Both the position numbers and the translations under genes were made by a program. From positions 69,045,946 to 69,109,945 of the forward strand of contig CM034534.1 of NCBI GenBank assembly GCA_020002185.1: a stretch of 64,000 nt of DNA, given 5' to 3'. The notes beneath the pieces were generated by a model. It saw only the letters and a list, made by a program, of their open reading frames with translations. It was not told the origin of the DNA and did not search any database. Source of the stretch: Paraescarpia echinospica. Lineage: Eukaryota > Annelida > Polychaeta > Sabellida > Siboglinidae. This document shows, piece after piece, positions 11,151 to 23,435 of this stretch. Each line of letters starts with the position of its first letter. Positions within the stretch are counted from its first letter, which is position 1.

Positions 11151-14100
11151 CGAGTTCTTCCTACGGAGCCGGTCGTTATCACGACCTCACTTCCCGATTG
11201 TAAAGTTGTGCGTCCACAGAACGATTAATACCAAAGGAACCATACATATTACATAGAAGTATTCCAGAAACTGTCCCAAACTGAGGACAACCCGTCTCAA
11301 GTTACGACCTGAACTAAGGCGAATAACAAGTTATACAAGAAGTTTTAAGTTTCTTTTTTTGCAGTTTTTATTAGTATATATTGAATCACTTGATTGCATT
11401 TTACTGTGCAGCGCTTTGAGCATATTGTGGATATTGAGCTCTATAATTATTAAATAATATTATTTTTATTACAAGAGGTGTTCAGCGCCAACTCAATCAC
11501 ACACACGTGGCATCCATTGTCTGCGTTCGTATTCACACGGCTACGCCTCGGTGCTATCGAAGGTTGTTGACGAGATCACTAGAGCGTTTACAAGTTGTTC
11601 GCACGCGTCCGTTTTGTTTAAGTGTTTGGTTTTACCCGTTCATTTGGGCAGTCGGCCTGTACTCACTAATCGAACGCTGAATCAGTGGCTTCAATCAAAG
11701 TGGAAAAGTATAAAGACAAAGTAATATAGAAGGGTTTATCTCACGTCTCGATTTCACTTTAGTTCGCGTAGTTGCTCATGATTGGTATTGACCGCTGTAG
11801 ATATAGTTCATGTATTCTGTAATAGTATTATTTGTGTAACAAGGGGAGGTGGTTCATCGAATTGGTTTAATCTGGCTTAAATTGAATAGTTATTCTCGCT
11901 CGATTTGTCTTGTACATATGTGAACTGATTCTTACTATATCCGGCATTGAACTTCTCGTTGTAATTCATTGAATCAATTTGATATCATAATAAATTAACA
12001 ATTGTTATAATTGATAATAAATTAAAACGAGTTTTAGTATGGTAGAACGTATGTTTGTATCATAAAGTTAATTGATTTATTTGAATTGCTCTTTACGCTG
12101 TTAGGTAAGAACGTTACAGATTCAGATGTGTCAAGTTTTGATTTGCTCAAATCGGTGGATTTTCAGTACGACTTGCCTTACCATGGAAGTTTAATAATGT
12201 CACACAGAAAACATACACGTTATGTTAACGTAAATTGAAAACAACTGTTTTAATTAATAAAACATTTTAACATACATTTTGTTATCCCAGTACCACATGT
12301 TTGGCTGAAACTCCACTACATATTTTTATATCTATTGACAACAAACTATTGATGAAATCTGCTAAGTCGTCGTTTGCGTGGCATTTGCCGCTTATAGAAA
12401 AAGACCAATTCGTAATGCTTTTGTAAGAGTATTACTGAAATGTCAACTGTCGGTTGTAAGTTGGCTATGACAATGGACTTCTGCAGCTTTGATCTAACAA
12501 ACATAAAGCCGTGACTATCCTCTATGATTGCCATGTTTGTGACATTGGTAAGTTACAGCCCACTTGATCTCAACGTGTGATTAAACTTGCGACGACAACG
12601 ACGTGGGTAACCTTACAAATATATGGCGTGTTTTACTACAAACCTTATATATAATGCTCTTTAACAGACACATTGCATTCAACATATTGTTAAAGCTGCC
12701 TATGCAATTCGGATTATCGCATGTATCCATTCAGGCTCTTTAAAACAAGAAAAGGACCCATTGTATCAATTAAGACATGCCGACACTATTGTGATAAACT
12801 GTTATTTAGTTTAAAATAAATCACCGAGCATCCATTTAATTAATTTTGTCTCAATTGAACTGCATATTACTTAAACTATTGGCATTTTGCACATTTGAAC
12901 CCCAATGAAAATAGTTCGCGATGTGGTAAATGATTTGAGGTGGCATATTTAGACGTTGTGATTAAAACACAGAGCTTGCTGTGTACAGGTAACGTGGGGA
13001 AGTAATTTGGCCAGCCGTGGAACGACACCACGACCACGTGATCGGCAATAGTTTACTTTAATAATCCGGCGCGTTGCTTCTCTGCCGTCTAAGTGGTTTC
13101 CGTTTTCCACAGAATAAACATCAGAAATAAAGCAGAGCAATGCTGGAGTAAATACTATTGTATTGTTCTGGCTCAGATACTGGCTGAGGTGACTGGCGGT
13201 TAGCCAACGACAGACACAAACACCCGATACATGACCACTGTTTTGACAAAAGACGGGTACGTTAATGCATCGCGAGTAAACCAATAAAATGTGCTGGTTT
13301 CCTCCTTGTTCACGTCTCATATTTTATTACACCTCTCTCTTCTGTAACGTTTATGATTTAGTTTGATGTTGAACAGGTTTTTTTTCCATGATGGCCCATT
13401 GTGGTGATGTTAACTTATTTTGAGATGTTTCATTGACCATGTTTGGTATTCGTATGTTATACTTGGTAATATGCTTTGAGTAAAACTTTATTTTTTAAGC
13501 ATGTTGAAAATGTATTGTACTGAAACATGTCCGGTATTTCCTAAAAGAACCAGTTCCAACATATATCCTATTTACGATTTTTTATTTTCATTTGTTTTAT
13601 CCACAATTACTGTCCAACATATTGATACGATTCAACTTATTTCAGTCTTCCAACCCCTACTTTGATGCACTTTTCATAGTTCAGCAATAAACAAGTGGTC
13701 CTTCAAAGTATTTTTCAGTCTACTGTATTTTCTCTGGTCACTGTTCCAAATATGGCATACATGATGGTTTAGGAAATTATTTATTACATTTCATGTTTCA
13801 CGCTAAAATTAAGAAAAATAAGTATTACCAGTACACCAACAGATATCACGAGGGATATCATAAACGTACACCTTTTTGTCTTTACGTTATTATAGACAAC
13901 ACCTTTTGCGGTCGTTACTCCCGTGCAAATCCTACTTCACAATCAGTCCGAAGTGTCAATTCGAGAGAACACATTATTATTACTTCGATTCACGCTGCAA
14001 TGTTGTCAACATGTCGCAACTCGCATCACTAGTTCTACGTGATAATATACAAAGTTAAACTCATAATTATTTATTGGAACTTGTAATGTATAGGTTATAC

Positions 14101-14225
14101 TACGTTTACATAGCATGGGTTTACAATAACATTGCTTGAACATTGTATCTTTAAAACGATATAGCTGGGTGCGATAAACGCAGTCGTGGCAATGAACTTG
14201 TCTATCAAAATCCCCTATATAACGT
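11151..14225. other. AT-rich DNA without recognised genes
   Basis: Small open frames (for example 12949-13320 minus and 13793-14032 plus) have no motif and no supporting splice structure. Nothing else is recognised in this 3-kb stretch. Confidence 0.5.
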
Positions 14226-14595
14226 AAGCTGCGTTCACACCTACAGAATAAAAACGGTTTAGTTAAACCTTTTAGTTAAACCGGTTTATGTTTGTAAATT
14301 GAGAGCGTTCACACACTCATTTAGCTCAACCGTCTTAAGGATGAAGTTGGTATGTGCACATGCGCAAACTAGCATAGCAAAATGGCTATATTGCGACCGA
14401 CTCCTTCGGCCTGCACCCAATCGTTTCCCCACAACTCAATTAACAATTTAACTTCTCCATCTTCTCAATTGTCGCGTCGCAATTGGGATGATGGAGACGT
14501 TTAGCGCTAAATCGTGTTCACACGTATGTTTTCTGACTTGATTAGTTAAAACGGTTTAACTAAACCGTTGTAAAGTGTAAGTGTGAACGCAGCTT
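14226..14595. mobile_element. MITE with about 43-bp terminal inverted repeats
   Basis: The first 15 bases, AAGCTGCGTTCACAC, are the exact reverse complement of the last 15 (14581-14595). With a few mismatches the inverted repeat extends to about 43-44 bp, ending in an ACGGTTTAGTTAAACC block on both arms. The interior has no coding capacity. Length (370 bp) and structure are those of a non-autonomous cut-and-paste element. A target-site duplication is not evident, so the superfamily is open. Confidence 0.85.
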
Positions 14596-14810
14596 TTCAT
14601 TTCGTTAAAATATCAGTAGTTTTAATTATCACAGTTTGCACCACGTATCACGTTAGTATAACTTTAACACGATCAAATTGTACAAATTAAAATACTCAAA
14701 TGTCAACGGAACGTAACTTGTAATATAAATAATTAATCAGAACAATAATTGCTCAACAACTCTGCAGTTACTGCAAGAAGAATATATTCTTTTATATGTA
14801 CACAATACCA

Positions 14811-15098
14811 TATATAGCCAGGCACTCGTTATACAACTTGGTGAAATGTACACACTACTGTGTACAGCCAGGTACTCGTTATTTAACTTGGTGAAATGTA
14901 CACACTATCCTATATAGCCAGGCACTCGTTATACAAGTTGGTGAAATGTACACACTACGTATATAGCCAGGTACTCGTTATAAACCTTGGTGAAATGTAC
15001 ACACTACCGTATATAGCCAGGTACTCGTTATACAACTTGGTGAAATGTACAAACTATCGTATATAGCCAGGTACTCGTTATACAACTTAGTGAAATGA
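14811..15098. repeat. ~50-bp minisatellite, about 5.8 copies
   Basis: A 49-52 base unit, TATATAGCCAGGTACTCGTT followed by an AACTTGGTGAAATGTACACAC block, is repeated in tandem with few differences between units. Confidence 0.93.
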
Positions 15099-16032
15099 CG
15101 TAAAGTGGGAAGACCGAACGGAAATGCCTAATTTCAAAATAGGCACGACGTGGGCTCAGTCCAATCAGTGTTACGTCGATTCATAGACCGCCGTTCTTTC
15201 AGTAGACTACCGCGCCCCATGACGTAGTCCCACGTGACGTTTGTATTCTACTACGGTGACAACTTAGTTAACTATCCTCGTCGGACCCAGGTATGTATAA
15301 TACTCGCACAAGATGTGTGGTTATTGCCATGTAGAAATTCCTACTCGGGTCTCCGGATGTTTACAAAACATTGCAGTGGGTTGTACACAGTAGACCTAAC
15401 GCGGTACTGTGGCCTTCTTCCGCAAACTATAGAAGGCATAATTTAAAGGCGTTTACATTGCACAGCTTACGAAACCACAATTAAATAATGTGTTTTCGAG
15501 GGTTTAGCCAAGTCTTTGAAGTGGCGTATTTTAGTGCGCTGCCCAACAATTTCTTAACATTTAGTGTTAACAATTTACTTAGTTATTATACAATAATAAA
15601 TAAAACAATTAATAAAGCACAAATGAGAATTCATATACGAGAAATAATATAAAGGCGGTGAACTGAGCTTATTACAGACGTGAGAAATCTTCTTTAAGAA
15701 AACACGACGAGGAGAATAAAATGAGATCAAACAGACGTGCAGAAGAAACTGCATGATTACAAAGTATTGAGAGTAATAACTGTTGCACGTGGAAGGCGGA
15801 CGACTCGGAAGACACGAAGAAACGTTAATAAGCAACCGTGTATGTCTGCTATTTGTGTACGAAAGTACTTACACGTACGCACATACGCACGCATGCATTG
15901 ATATTGTAGTATCTTAGGACAATAATATTATTACATAAGAGAAAACATCTTTTTAAAGGCTATTTTGATTCTCGATTCCACAATAGTTGAGGAACATACT
16001 TCAAAAGATCAGATATATGTAATTTTTTTAAC
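15099..16032. other. No recognisable gene
   Basis: Begins with a GC-richer stretch containing a small inverted repeat (TGCCTAATTT/AAAATAGGCA near 15127), then becomes AT-rich. No coding feature is recognised. Confidence 0.4.
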
Positions 16033-17470
16033 ACAATCAGGAGATAATCTGTTCCATTCATTTACAGTCCTTTGTGAGAAAGATAACTTTTTTTATATAT
16101 AATCTACACTGCTCCTTCATTAATGTAACTTCATGTCCTCTGGTCCTTCGATCTTTCTTAGCTGAGAAATAAATATTTCTATCAATATTTTCATAACCAT
16201 TCAATATTGTTAACACTTCTAGCTGATATCCTCTCAGTCTCCTGGTCTCTAGTATTGCTAGACCACATTTTTAAGGCGTATTTCGTAACTAAGATCCCAC
16301 AGTTTTTGTATCATTTAGTTGCTCTCCTCTGTACTCTTTCTAGCATATCTATGTCCTACCTGCGATATGGCCTCCACTTAAGAATACAATATTCTAAATG
16401 AGGCCTAACTCCTGTTTTGTACAGCGGTATTATTACCTCTTTTTCCTTATGCGTTATATTTCGCTCAATTAATCCAAGGATTTGATTTCTCTTTGAAGCG
16501 GCAATACAGCACTGCTCTGAAACCTTCATATCAGCACTAATGGTTAACCCTGAGTCCTTTTCTTTTACAGTAGTACTTAGTACAGAACCTCCAATTGTAT
16601 ATTGTACATCTTCGTTCCCATGTCCGGTGTGAAGGCATTTGCATTTCCCAAAATTGAACACCATTTGCCATTTTTCAGACCTTTTTATCAACCTGTGAAG
16701 ATCACCTTGTAAAAGCTGTCTATCTCCATCGCGTTTAATCCTTCTAAACAATTTGTATCATCCACAAATTTCAACACCTTTCTTGTTATATCATCGTTCA
16801 AATCGTAGATATATATTAAGAATAATATATGTCCTAGTACTGATCCCTGTGGTATCCCACTCAAAACAGATTTCCAGTTTGAAGCCTCCCCATCAACTAC
16901 TACCCGTTGTCTTCTGTCAATTAGCCATTTTTCTATCCAGTTAATTAAACCATTTCCTATGCCATAGGCCTTTAGTTTAAGCAATAATCTTTGATGTGGC
17001 ACTTTGTCGAAAGCTTTCTGAAAATCCAAGTAGATGATATCTACTGGTGATCCTTCGTCTACCCACTTAGTGATATCTTCCAAAAAACAAAACATATTTG
17101 TTAAGCATGACCTCGCTTTTAGAAACCCATGTTGAGATGGGTTTAACAAGTTATGTTTAACAAGAAAATCGATCATGTGATCTTTAATTAGTCTTTCTAA
17201 TAATTTGCAAATCACTGACATTAAACTCACTGGTCTGTAGTTATTTGACTTGTTTCTGGAACCTTTTTAAATAAAGGTATAATGTTTGCTTCTTTCCATT
17301 CTAAAGGAACTACTCCCTCTTCTAATGATCAGTTGAAAACTGTTGCAAGTTGTATGCTAATTTGTTCATCAATTTACAATAGTAGTTTGGGCGGAATCCC
17401 ATCCACTCCAGGTGATTTATTATCCTTCATAACACTAATGTTCTTAGCTACCATTTCTGAGGTTACAATT
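16033..17470 (-). pseudogene. CR1-like LINE copy 2, RT-bearing part
   Basis: Minus-strand homologue of the copies at 8.4 and 24 kb. It reads ERLIKDHMIDFLVKHNLL, GFLKARSCLTNMF, LDFQKAFDKVPHQRLLLKL, IPQGSVLGHILFLIYIYDL and then KFVDDT, where the catalytic FADD box has A changed to V. A frameshift follows at about 16740, and the C-terminal part continues in another frame (GDRQLLQGDLHRL, GLTISADMKVSEQC, YKTGVRPHLEYC). The element-3' side stops at about 16033 without the 3' UTR hairpin and tail seen in the other copies. The element-5' side stops abruptly at about 17470, where unrelated DNA begins. The homology resumes at 18824. Confidence 0.88.
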
Positions 17471-18823
17471 ACAATAGGGATGTCGTTATAATGAAGATGT
17501 TATACTTGTTGATTTAGATTATCACCTATTGGATAGTGTTGAAATTGTTACTATGCAGTCAGGATCAGCAGGATCACATGACTGATGTTAGGTAACTGGA
17601 GGTACTGAGGTTGGAAGGTAGAACAGAACAGACTAGTCCAGAACACGACAGAGCAAAGACATGTAATCTTTGCTCTCTTCTGTGGAGAGAAACCATTACG
17701 GTGTGGTCGACAAACATGAAATCTTTACCCGGTAGTGGCTTTGACGTTGAATTTCTTCATGCATATATAGAGTAGAAGAAATACCGGAGGTATGTGGAAT
17801 ATATATATATTATGAGTGAATGTTAGATTAGAGGTATTGGCTTAAACATCTGGTTTTTACATTGTTATAATTGTGTCAAAGGGTGTGGTCAATAATAAAT
17901 AAATATGGTCAGCGCAATGATACTGGTATCTCGAGTTTTACGCGGGGTGGCGAATCATCGCTCTGTTATGTGAATGTTAGATAGTAACAAGACGCGAACA
18001 TAGGTTGTGTTACGGTGTCACAGATAATGGTTATTGGTGTATAGTTTGTTGGTACTTAGAATACGTAAGGTGGTGGGGTTGTTTATTACTAATTGGATAT
18101 TGGGTCCGGATATGTATATATCTATGGCGAACATTAGCTATATATATTTGTGTGTAGGTACTGTGATTGTATGTGGTGTCGATAGAAAAACGTATGGTAT
18201 GAAGGGTGTAGTTTACACACCAAGGAATCAGAATATTTTATTATTATAGTTATCATTTATTGTAGTGTCGGGGCAGGGTGAAATCTGACAAAGTGCACTC
18301 GAGGGTGATAGACGCCGAGTAACACCTCGTGTAACAACAGTGCGAGAGTAGACGGCTTACGCGACAATGGAGAATTCACACCCGAAGAGAACTACTGAGG
18401 GACACTTTATCCTCAAATTGACGGTGATGACGAAATGTGGTATCGTTCATTATAAACATTATGTTCTCGCATCTCTACATTGCGAGTGCCACGCAGACAG
18501 CCGTAGGGTGTTGAAATGTTGTGCCTATATGGCGATTATGTTATAGAATCTTTTGGTGAAATAGTATAGTATTGAAGAACTGGTCAATCCTTGTGTACCT
18601 ATAAAATGTTATGATAGAGATGTATGTACGTAAGACTTTGTATGATCAGAGATTAGGGAGACTGCCGAGTCTTCCTTGAAGAATCGCTGTATTTTGTTCT
18701 TTGGAAGATGGATCAATGAATTTGGAAGTTTCTTTAATTGTGTATAACAACTTCCCTTCTGAAATATCTCAGAACCCGGGTATTTATTAGCAAGGCCGTT
18801 TCACTAGGCGGTTCTTGACAGTT
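17471..18823. other. 1.35-kb unrelated segment splitting the CR1-like copy
   Basis: The segment replaces about 230 bases of LINE sequence (the equivalent of 25,858-26,090 in copy 3). It contains no motif-bearing frame; a 71-codon frame at 18034-18249 is unremarkable. No terminal inverted repeat or target duplication was found at its edges, so it may be an insertion with deletion or an unrecognised LTR-like piece. Confidence 0.6.
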
Positions 18824-19171
18824 AATTTACAAGCACATTTTTTGTTCGTAGCTTCTCTTCGAATTTCAAATTTCAGTTGTAGCTTGGCTTAGTGCTTCTT
18901 TATAAATGTTGTAGTCTTCGTCATTTCCATTACGTCTATGTGATTTATAAACAAAGTTATCGACAATGCACTAAATTTCACTCTTTAAGATATTCCAGCA
19001 TTCTGTTGCTGTCTTATTCTTCAGTGTGTTGTTCCAGTTGTTCTTTGTTAAATATTTCCTCAATTCCTTATATCTTTCTTTGTGGAAATTTCTCCTAAAC
19101 TGCTTTTTATATTAATTCTTTCTGATTTTACTTTGATGATAAAATGTATTTGGTTGTGATCATTACTTCCC
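18824..19171 (-). pseudogene. CR1-like LINE copy 2, displaced 5' part
   Basis: Aligns by eye to 26,090-26,511 of copy 3 (the region between endonuclease and RT), with an internal gap of roughly 90 bases around 18948. It ends in a TA-repeat at 19172. Same orientation and order as the 16.0-17.5 kb piece, so the two are parts of one old insertion. Confidence 0.85.
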
Positions 19172-19237
19172 TGTATTATATGTATTATATATATATATAT
19201 ATATATAATATATATAAAATATATATGTATATATATA

Positions 19238-19270
<33 letters not shown>

Positions 19271-19345
19271 TATCTGTGAAGAACGGGCTACATATATATA
19301 TATATATTATATATTATAAATATATATGTTGGACATTACGCCCCG
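19172..19345. repeat. (TA)n microsatellite with an embedded unique 22-mer
   Basis: An AT dinucleotide tract at both sides encloses TATCTGTGAAGAACGGGCTA (19271-19290). The same motif occurs inverted at 20537-20561; with adjoining bases the match is 25 bp. Confidence 0.9.
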
Positions 19346-20496
19346 CAGCGCTAAATCGTCTGGTCAAACAGATGCCCGGTTCATTGACACCAGTAACTCG
19401 TCATACACGTAATCCGTCGTCTGGACAATTCCACAAAATGGACGCACTAGATGCATAAACGGCCGCATTGGTTCATTTGATTTGACTGATGGTTTGCGGA
19501 GACGAACCGAAGTCCGACAAAACGTCTACACACATGCAAAGCACGTAACCGGGCGTCATCAAAACAAACCCGCTTTGTGGCAGGCAAAGTTAGATGAGAT
19601 CGTGATTTGACACGCGCGAGACAATGGCCGACGCGCGATCTAGAGCCCAGTTCTGGTAACGTTTTTTAACGCCTATGACACGGCTCTGTGGTTTTATACA
19701 ATCAGTTAAACGACGAGATCAGCAGTTCCAACGCACATTTCTGTCGTGAGACGACAGCGATCAGACGTGTTTGTGGCGATAATATCGTCAGCAGGACACG
19801 GCCGAAAACGTCAGTCGGCCGACGGACTGACGGACGTTTGGTATGTACACGTAAAACCTATTTTCATGAACTCCATAAACGAACTTTATTGACTAAAACT
19901 CAGGAATCTTTTAAGTTTTCAGTAAAAAAAAATGGTTTTCGGGATTTCTTAGAGCTCTGTGAAATAACGACGAGATTCCCGAAACACCGCGACGTCAGTG
20001 ACATGACAGTTTTAACAAAATAGTGGCAGAGTCGCCCCCGTGTGATTTTAGATGATTCCTATTTGATCAATCTTACGTTGGCATATTAGACTCGAATAAG
20101 GGACATTTCGCAAAACGGATATTTTGCCAAAGGACAAGTAGACACTAAGAGGGAGGGAGACGTTTGATAAAAAAAATTGTAATTAATGTTAGCTGTATTT
20201 TTTGTATACTAAATGTGTTCATTAATTAAAAAAGGTTTGAACTGTTGACAGATCGATGGAGTCATGTGGAATTGTCTTCTGTACCAATTCTACAAACATA
20301 TCAATGACCAATACATACCAGCATCGAATGTAAACACACAAAGTTATACTGTGAACATTAAAAAGATGTTTTGTTCTGAATAATGTAGCAATACTAGTAC
20401 ACAGAACAAACATAAATAACATCAAATTAATTTTAGTCATATTTTTAATTGAACAAGATTGCCCCTCAAACCGATAAGCTTCAGATGGAATACCTC
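19346..20496. other. No recognised gene; one unassigned 111-codon frame
   Basis: A GC-richer stretch (19346-20040) is followed by AT-rich DNA. The plus frame 19688-20023 is rich in Arg and Thr and shows no family motif. It may be coding or chance, and I assign no function. Confidence 0.35.
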
Positions 20497-20780
20497 GGAT
20501 TAATCAGTCACGGGTTGAATATGTTCTTTGGTCAAGTGTAGCCCGTTCTTCACAGATATATGTAAAACAATTGTAAACCACATACTTTATGAATACCAGA
20601 CTTTGTGCATGTATTGTCATTCGAATACATAGCATTAATTGCAAGATCTTTACAGACTTGGAATAAACAACCAAACTGAATAAATAATAACAGCATATGA
20701 ATATTTCACAGCATTTCAATAGCAAAACAATGTTAACAAGAGTGGAAGACGTTCATAAATACAGCCGTACTCACACACGC
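20497..20780. repeat. Dispersed repeat M, copy 1
   Basis: About 280 bases, starting near ATTAATCAGTCACGGGTTGA and ending where the CA tract begins, match 28115-28395 in the same orientation (roughly 80% identity by eye). In both copies the unique part runs directly into a CA microsatellite. No coding capacity. The family is not recognised. Confidence 0.8.
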
Positions 20781-20919
20781 ACATACACACTGAAACACAC
20801 TGAAACAAACAATGAAACACACACACATACACACACATACAAACACACACACACACGCGCGCGCGCGCGCGCGTACTCGCACACAAACTATATATCTCTA
20901 TCTCTAACTGTAACAAACA

Positions 20920-20950
<31 letters not shown>

Positions 20951-20959
20951 CTACACACA

Positions 20960-20997
<38 letters not shown>
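20781..20997. repeat. (CA)n tract with a (CG)n core
   Basis: Imperfect CA repeat interrupted at 20857-20872 by alternating CG and at 20888-20916 by unique sequence. Thr/His-rich and Cys/Val-rich frames here are artefacts. Confidence 0.93.
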
Positions 20998-20998
<1 letters not shown>

Positions 20999-21022
20999 GT
21001 AGGTGTGTGATCCTGACATACA

Positions 21023-22930
21023 TCTTCTTCTTCCCCTTGCTCCCTTGCGGGGTGGGATCCACGTAGCTTCTTCTACTTTTCTTGTCAGTTCTTTCCACCT
21101 CTCTCACTCATCCGCAATTGCCATCCATTCATGGCTGTTCACGCCAGCCCTCCCCAGGTCTCGTTTTATGCTGTCGTTCCATCTCAGCCTTGGTCTTCCT
21201 CTCCTTCGTCTGCCACCCTCTTCTACTTTCCACGCTCTTTTCGCCAGTCTGTCTTCACCCATTCTATGTACATGTCCCGCCCATCTCATTCTGTTACCGG
21301 CTACTTTCCTGTTTAGGTGTTTTTTTCATTCCAATCTCCTCTCTCAATTCATTCATCTTCCTTCTATCCTCTCGTGTTACTCTACATATTCTTCTGACCC
21401 AATTGTTTTCTGCCACCTGTAGTTTCTCCTCCTGTCTCTCTGTCAGTAGCAGTGTTCCCAACCCATATATACAGGCTGATACAACGCAGGCTTCTAACAC
21501 TTTTCCTTTCAGTTGTTTCTTCAGGTTTCTGTCCCACATAATGCCTTCTACCCTCTTCCATGCTGCTGCTCCTGCTTGCACCCTCCTCTGTATTTATTTT
21601 CTACTCCTTCCATCCTCACACACTGTACCGCCAAGGTATACAAAGCTGTTCCATCTTCTTCAATCTTATCACATAATTCCTGCTGTTTATCATATCTTGC
21701 TTTAGCAACTGCCTTTTTTGCTGCCTTCTTCTTCTCTCGGTACTTCTGCTTTAGCCTTGTCTTTTCTTCATCACTCGCTTCTTCCAAACACTTCAGTGCC
21801 TCCTTTTTCTCGTATTGCTTGTTCAACTTCCTGGTTCCACCACCACTGTTCTTTCTTCTTTCGACTTTGTGTTGGCTTTCCTGATGTTCGGCCACGTATC
21901 TCCTCAGCTGTTCTAACAAAGCCTTCCTTAAGTGCTTTCCACTCTGATTCCACATCCTCCCTTTGTTCTTGGAGTAGCCTGAACTTCCTCTCTACTTCGG
22001 TTTTGTATTGGGCCATCACCTCTCCTTCACATTTCCACCATTGTATTACCTGTCTTTGTTTCTTCCTTTCCTGTTTGCCTCTTCCTATCCACATTTCATA
22101 AACCACTGGTTTATGTTGGCTCGTTATGTGCTCTCCTGCCAGAACTTTGCAGTCCCTAACCTTGTTCAACTGGTTGCTTCTAACAATCAGCAGATCTATC
22201 TCTGTTCTGTTGTTTCCACTTCTATGTGTGATCTTGAGTGATTCCTTCTACTGAAAGAAGAAGTTTACCACCACTAGCTGATTTCTGCCTAGCATTTCGA
22301 CCAGATCTTGTCCCTCTCTGTTTCTCGTTCCATATCCGTACTTTCCTAAGGTCTCCTCACTGTTCTGTCTCTTTCCTACATGTGCATTTAGATCACCTGC
22401 CACAACCAGCATTGTTTCCGGCTCCACATGCCCAATAACTTCTTCCAGGTTGTTTCTGAATGCATCCTTGTCTTCTTGAGTTCTCCCTGTCTGTGGTGCC
22501 TAGACCGATCGTATGCACATCTTCTCTCCACCAACTAACATCCACACTGCAATTATCCTGCCTTCCCATCGTTCCTCCCTGATGACTTTCTTGCTGTATT
22601 CCTCCTTCATAATCACCCCCACTCCATTCGTCCTTCCATCTCCCCTTGCATGCAGCATCTTAAACCCATATCCCAGATCCGGTCCCCTTTCCACTTGGTT
22701 TCTTGTACCCCCATCACTGACAGTTGCCGCCTCTTCATTAGCTCCACCACCTCCACTCGTTTCCCCGTCATTGTTCCCACATTGAGAGTGGCAAACCGGA
22801 CTTCGCATGAGGGTCGATGCCGGCTGTTCGACCCTCCAGGTCTTCGCTGATTTCTCGCTGGTGCCTGAGTCCCAGCGCGTCGGTTCCCCCGCACGCGGTA
22901 GCCAATCTCGTAATTACTAAGTGACATAGC
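21023..22930 (-). pseudogene. LINE with endonuclease and C-terminus but no reverse-transcriptase core
   Basis: Minus-strand LINE. The endonuclease begins with VRFATLNVGTMTGKR and VQETKWKGDR (22,780-22,680). It continues in other frames through GVGVIMKEEYSKKV, IIAVWMLV, AGDLNAHVG, YGTRNREGQDLVEML and the SDH-equivalent region QHKPVV. The linker EELCDKIEEDG then joins directly, near 21,650, to NSFVYLGGTVCEDG, a thumb-region motif that normally lies well beyond the catalytic domain. No YADD box, fingers or palm are present. The C-terminal part (AAAWKRVEGIM, ENNWVRRICRV, MRWAGHVHRM) runs to a 3' end of three CTT units. Frameshifts and stops occur throughout. The fragment at 56.4 kb is another 3' end of this family. 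Confidence 0.88.
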
Positions 22931-23420
22931 ATATAATTGAGGTCATTTATTCGAGCCACATGGCGCTGCCCATGCTGACCCATGTGGTGGGTTTGTCTTC
23001 CAGGTTTTCCTTCCCGTAGGTCAATGTCTTCCATGACTAGTGGACTTGATCTGCCCATGGTTTGAAGTCAGAGTTTTCCTTCTCCTAGACCCACTGCCTA
23101 TCAAGGCTAATGAGTTGGGTCTACCCAGTTTTTTAAATCAGAGTTGTCCTTCTTCTAGATCCCTAGCATGTTAGCCTGGGGCCGGAAGGTGCCCAGTTAC
23201 CGCAGTGTACCACAAGGAGATCATGCTAGAGTCTTGTCTACGGAGAGGCTATGTACCAGCAGGGGAGGCTTGCGCACTCATGACCCTTTTCGCCCCTGTG
23301 AGGGGGCTAGCTGGCGGTCGCAGCTAAAAGCGAGAGCAAGAAGCGTATGCACTACAAGCTACTCACTACGCTGCGACACTAGACGCGTCACACAGACCTG
23401 TGCTTGCACCACACCACAAC
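22931..23420 (-). mobile_element. Probable 5' leader of the preceding LINE
   Basis: Sequence upstream of the endonuclease on the minus strand, including a 96-codon frame at 22768-23058 that overlaps the endonuclease frame. I infer it belongs to the element because it is contiguous and the flanking AT-rich array starts only at about 23436. No ORF1 domain is recognisable. Confidence 0.5.
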
Positions 23421-23435
23421 ATACATAATAATTCA

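Noticed and set aside
10316..11182. 288-codon minus-strand frame rich in His and Thr, plus several plus-strand Cys/Val frames
   Set aside because: Entirely explained by the GT-rich satellite; the same pseudo-proteins appear at every CA/GT tract (5.9, 20.8, 28.4, 61.4 kb).
21003..22438. Several plus-strand frames of 77-207 codons, Ser/Leu/Phe rich
   Set aside because: Antisense to the minus-strand LINE, which has clear endonuclease and C-terminal motifs; these are its shadows.
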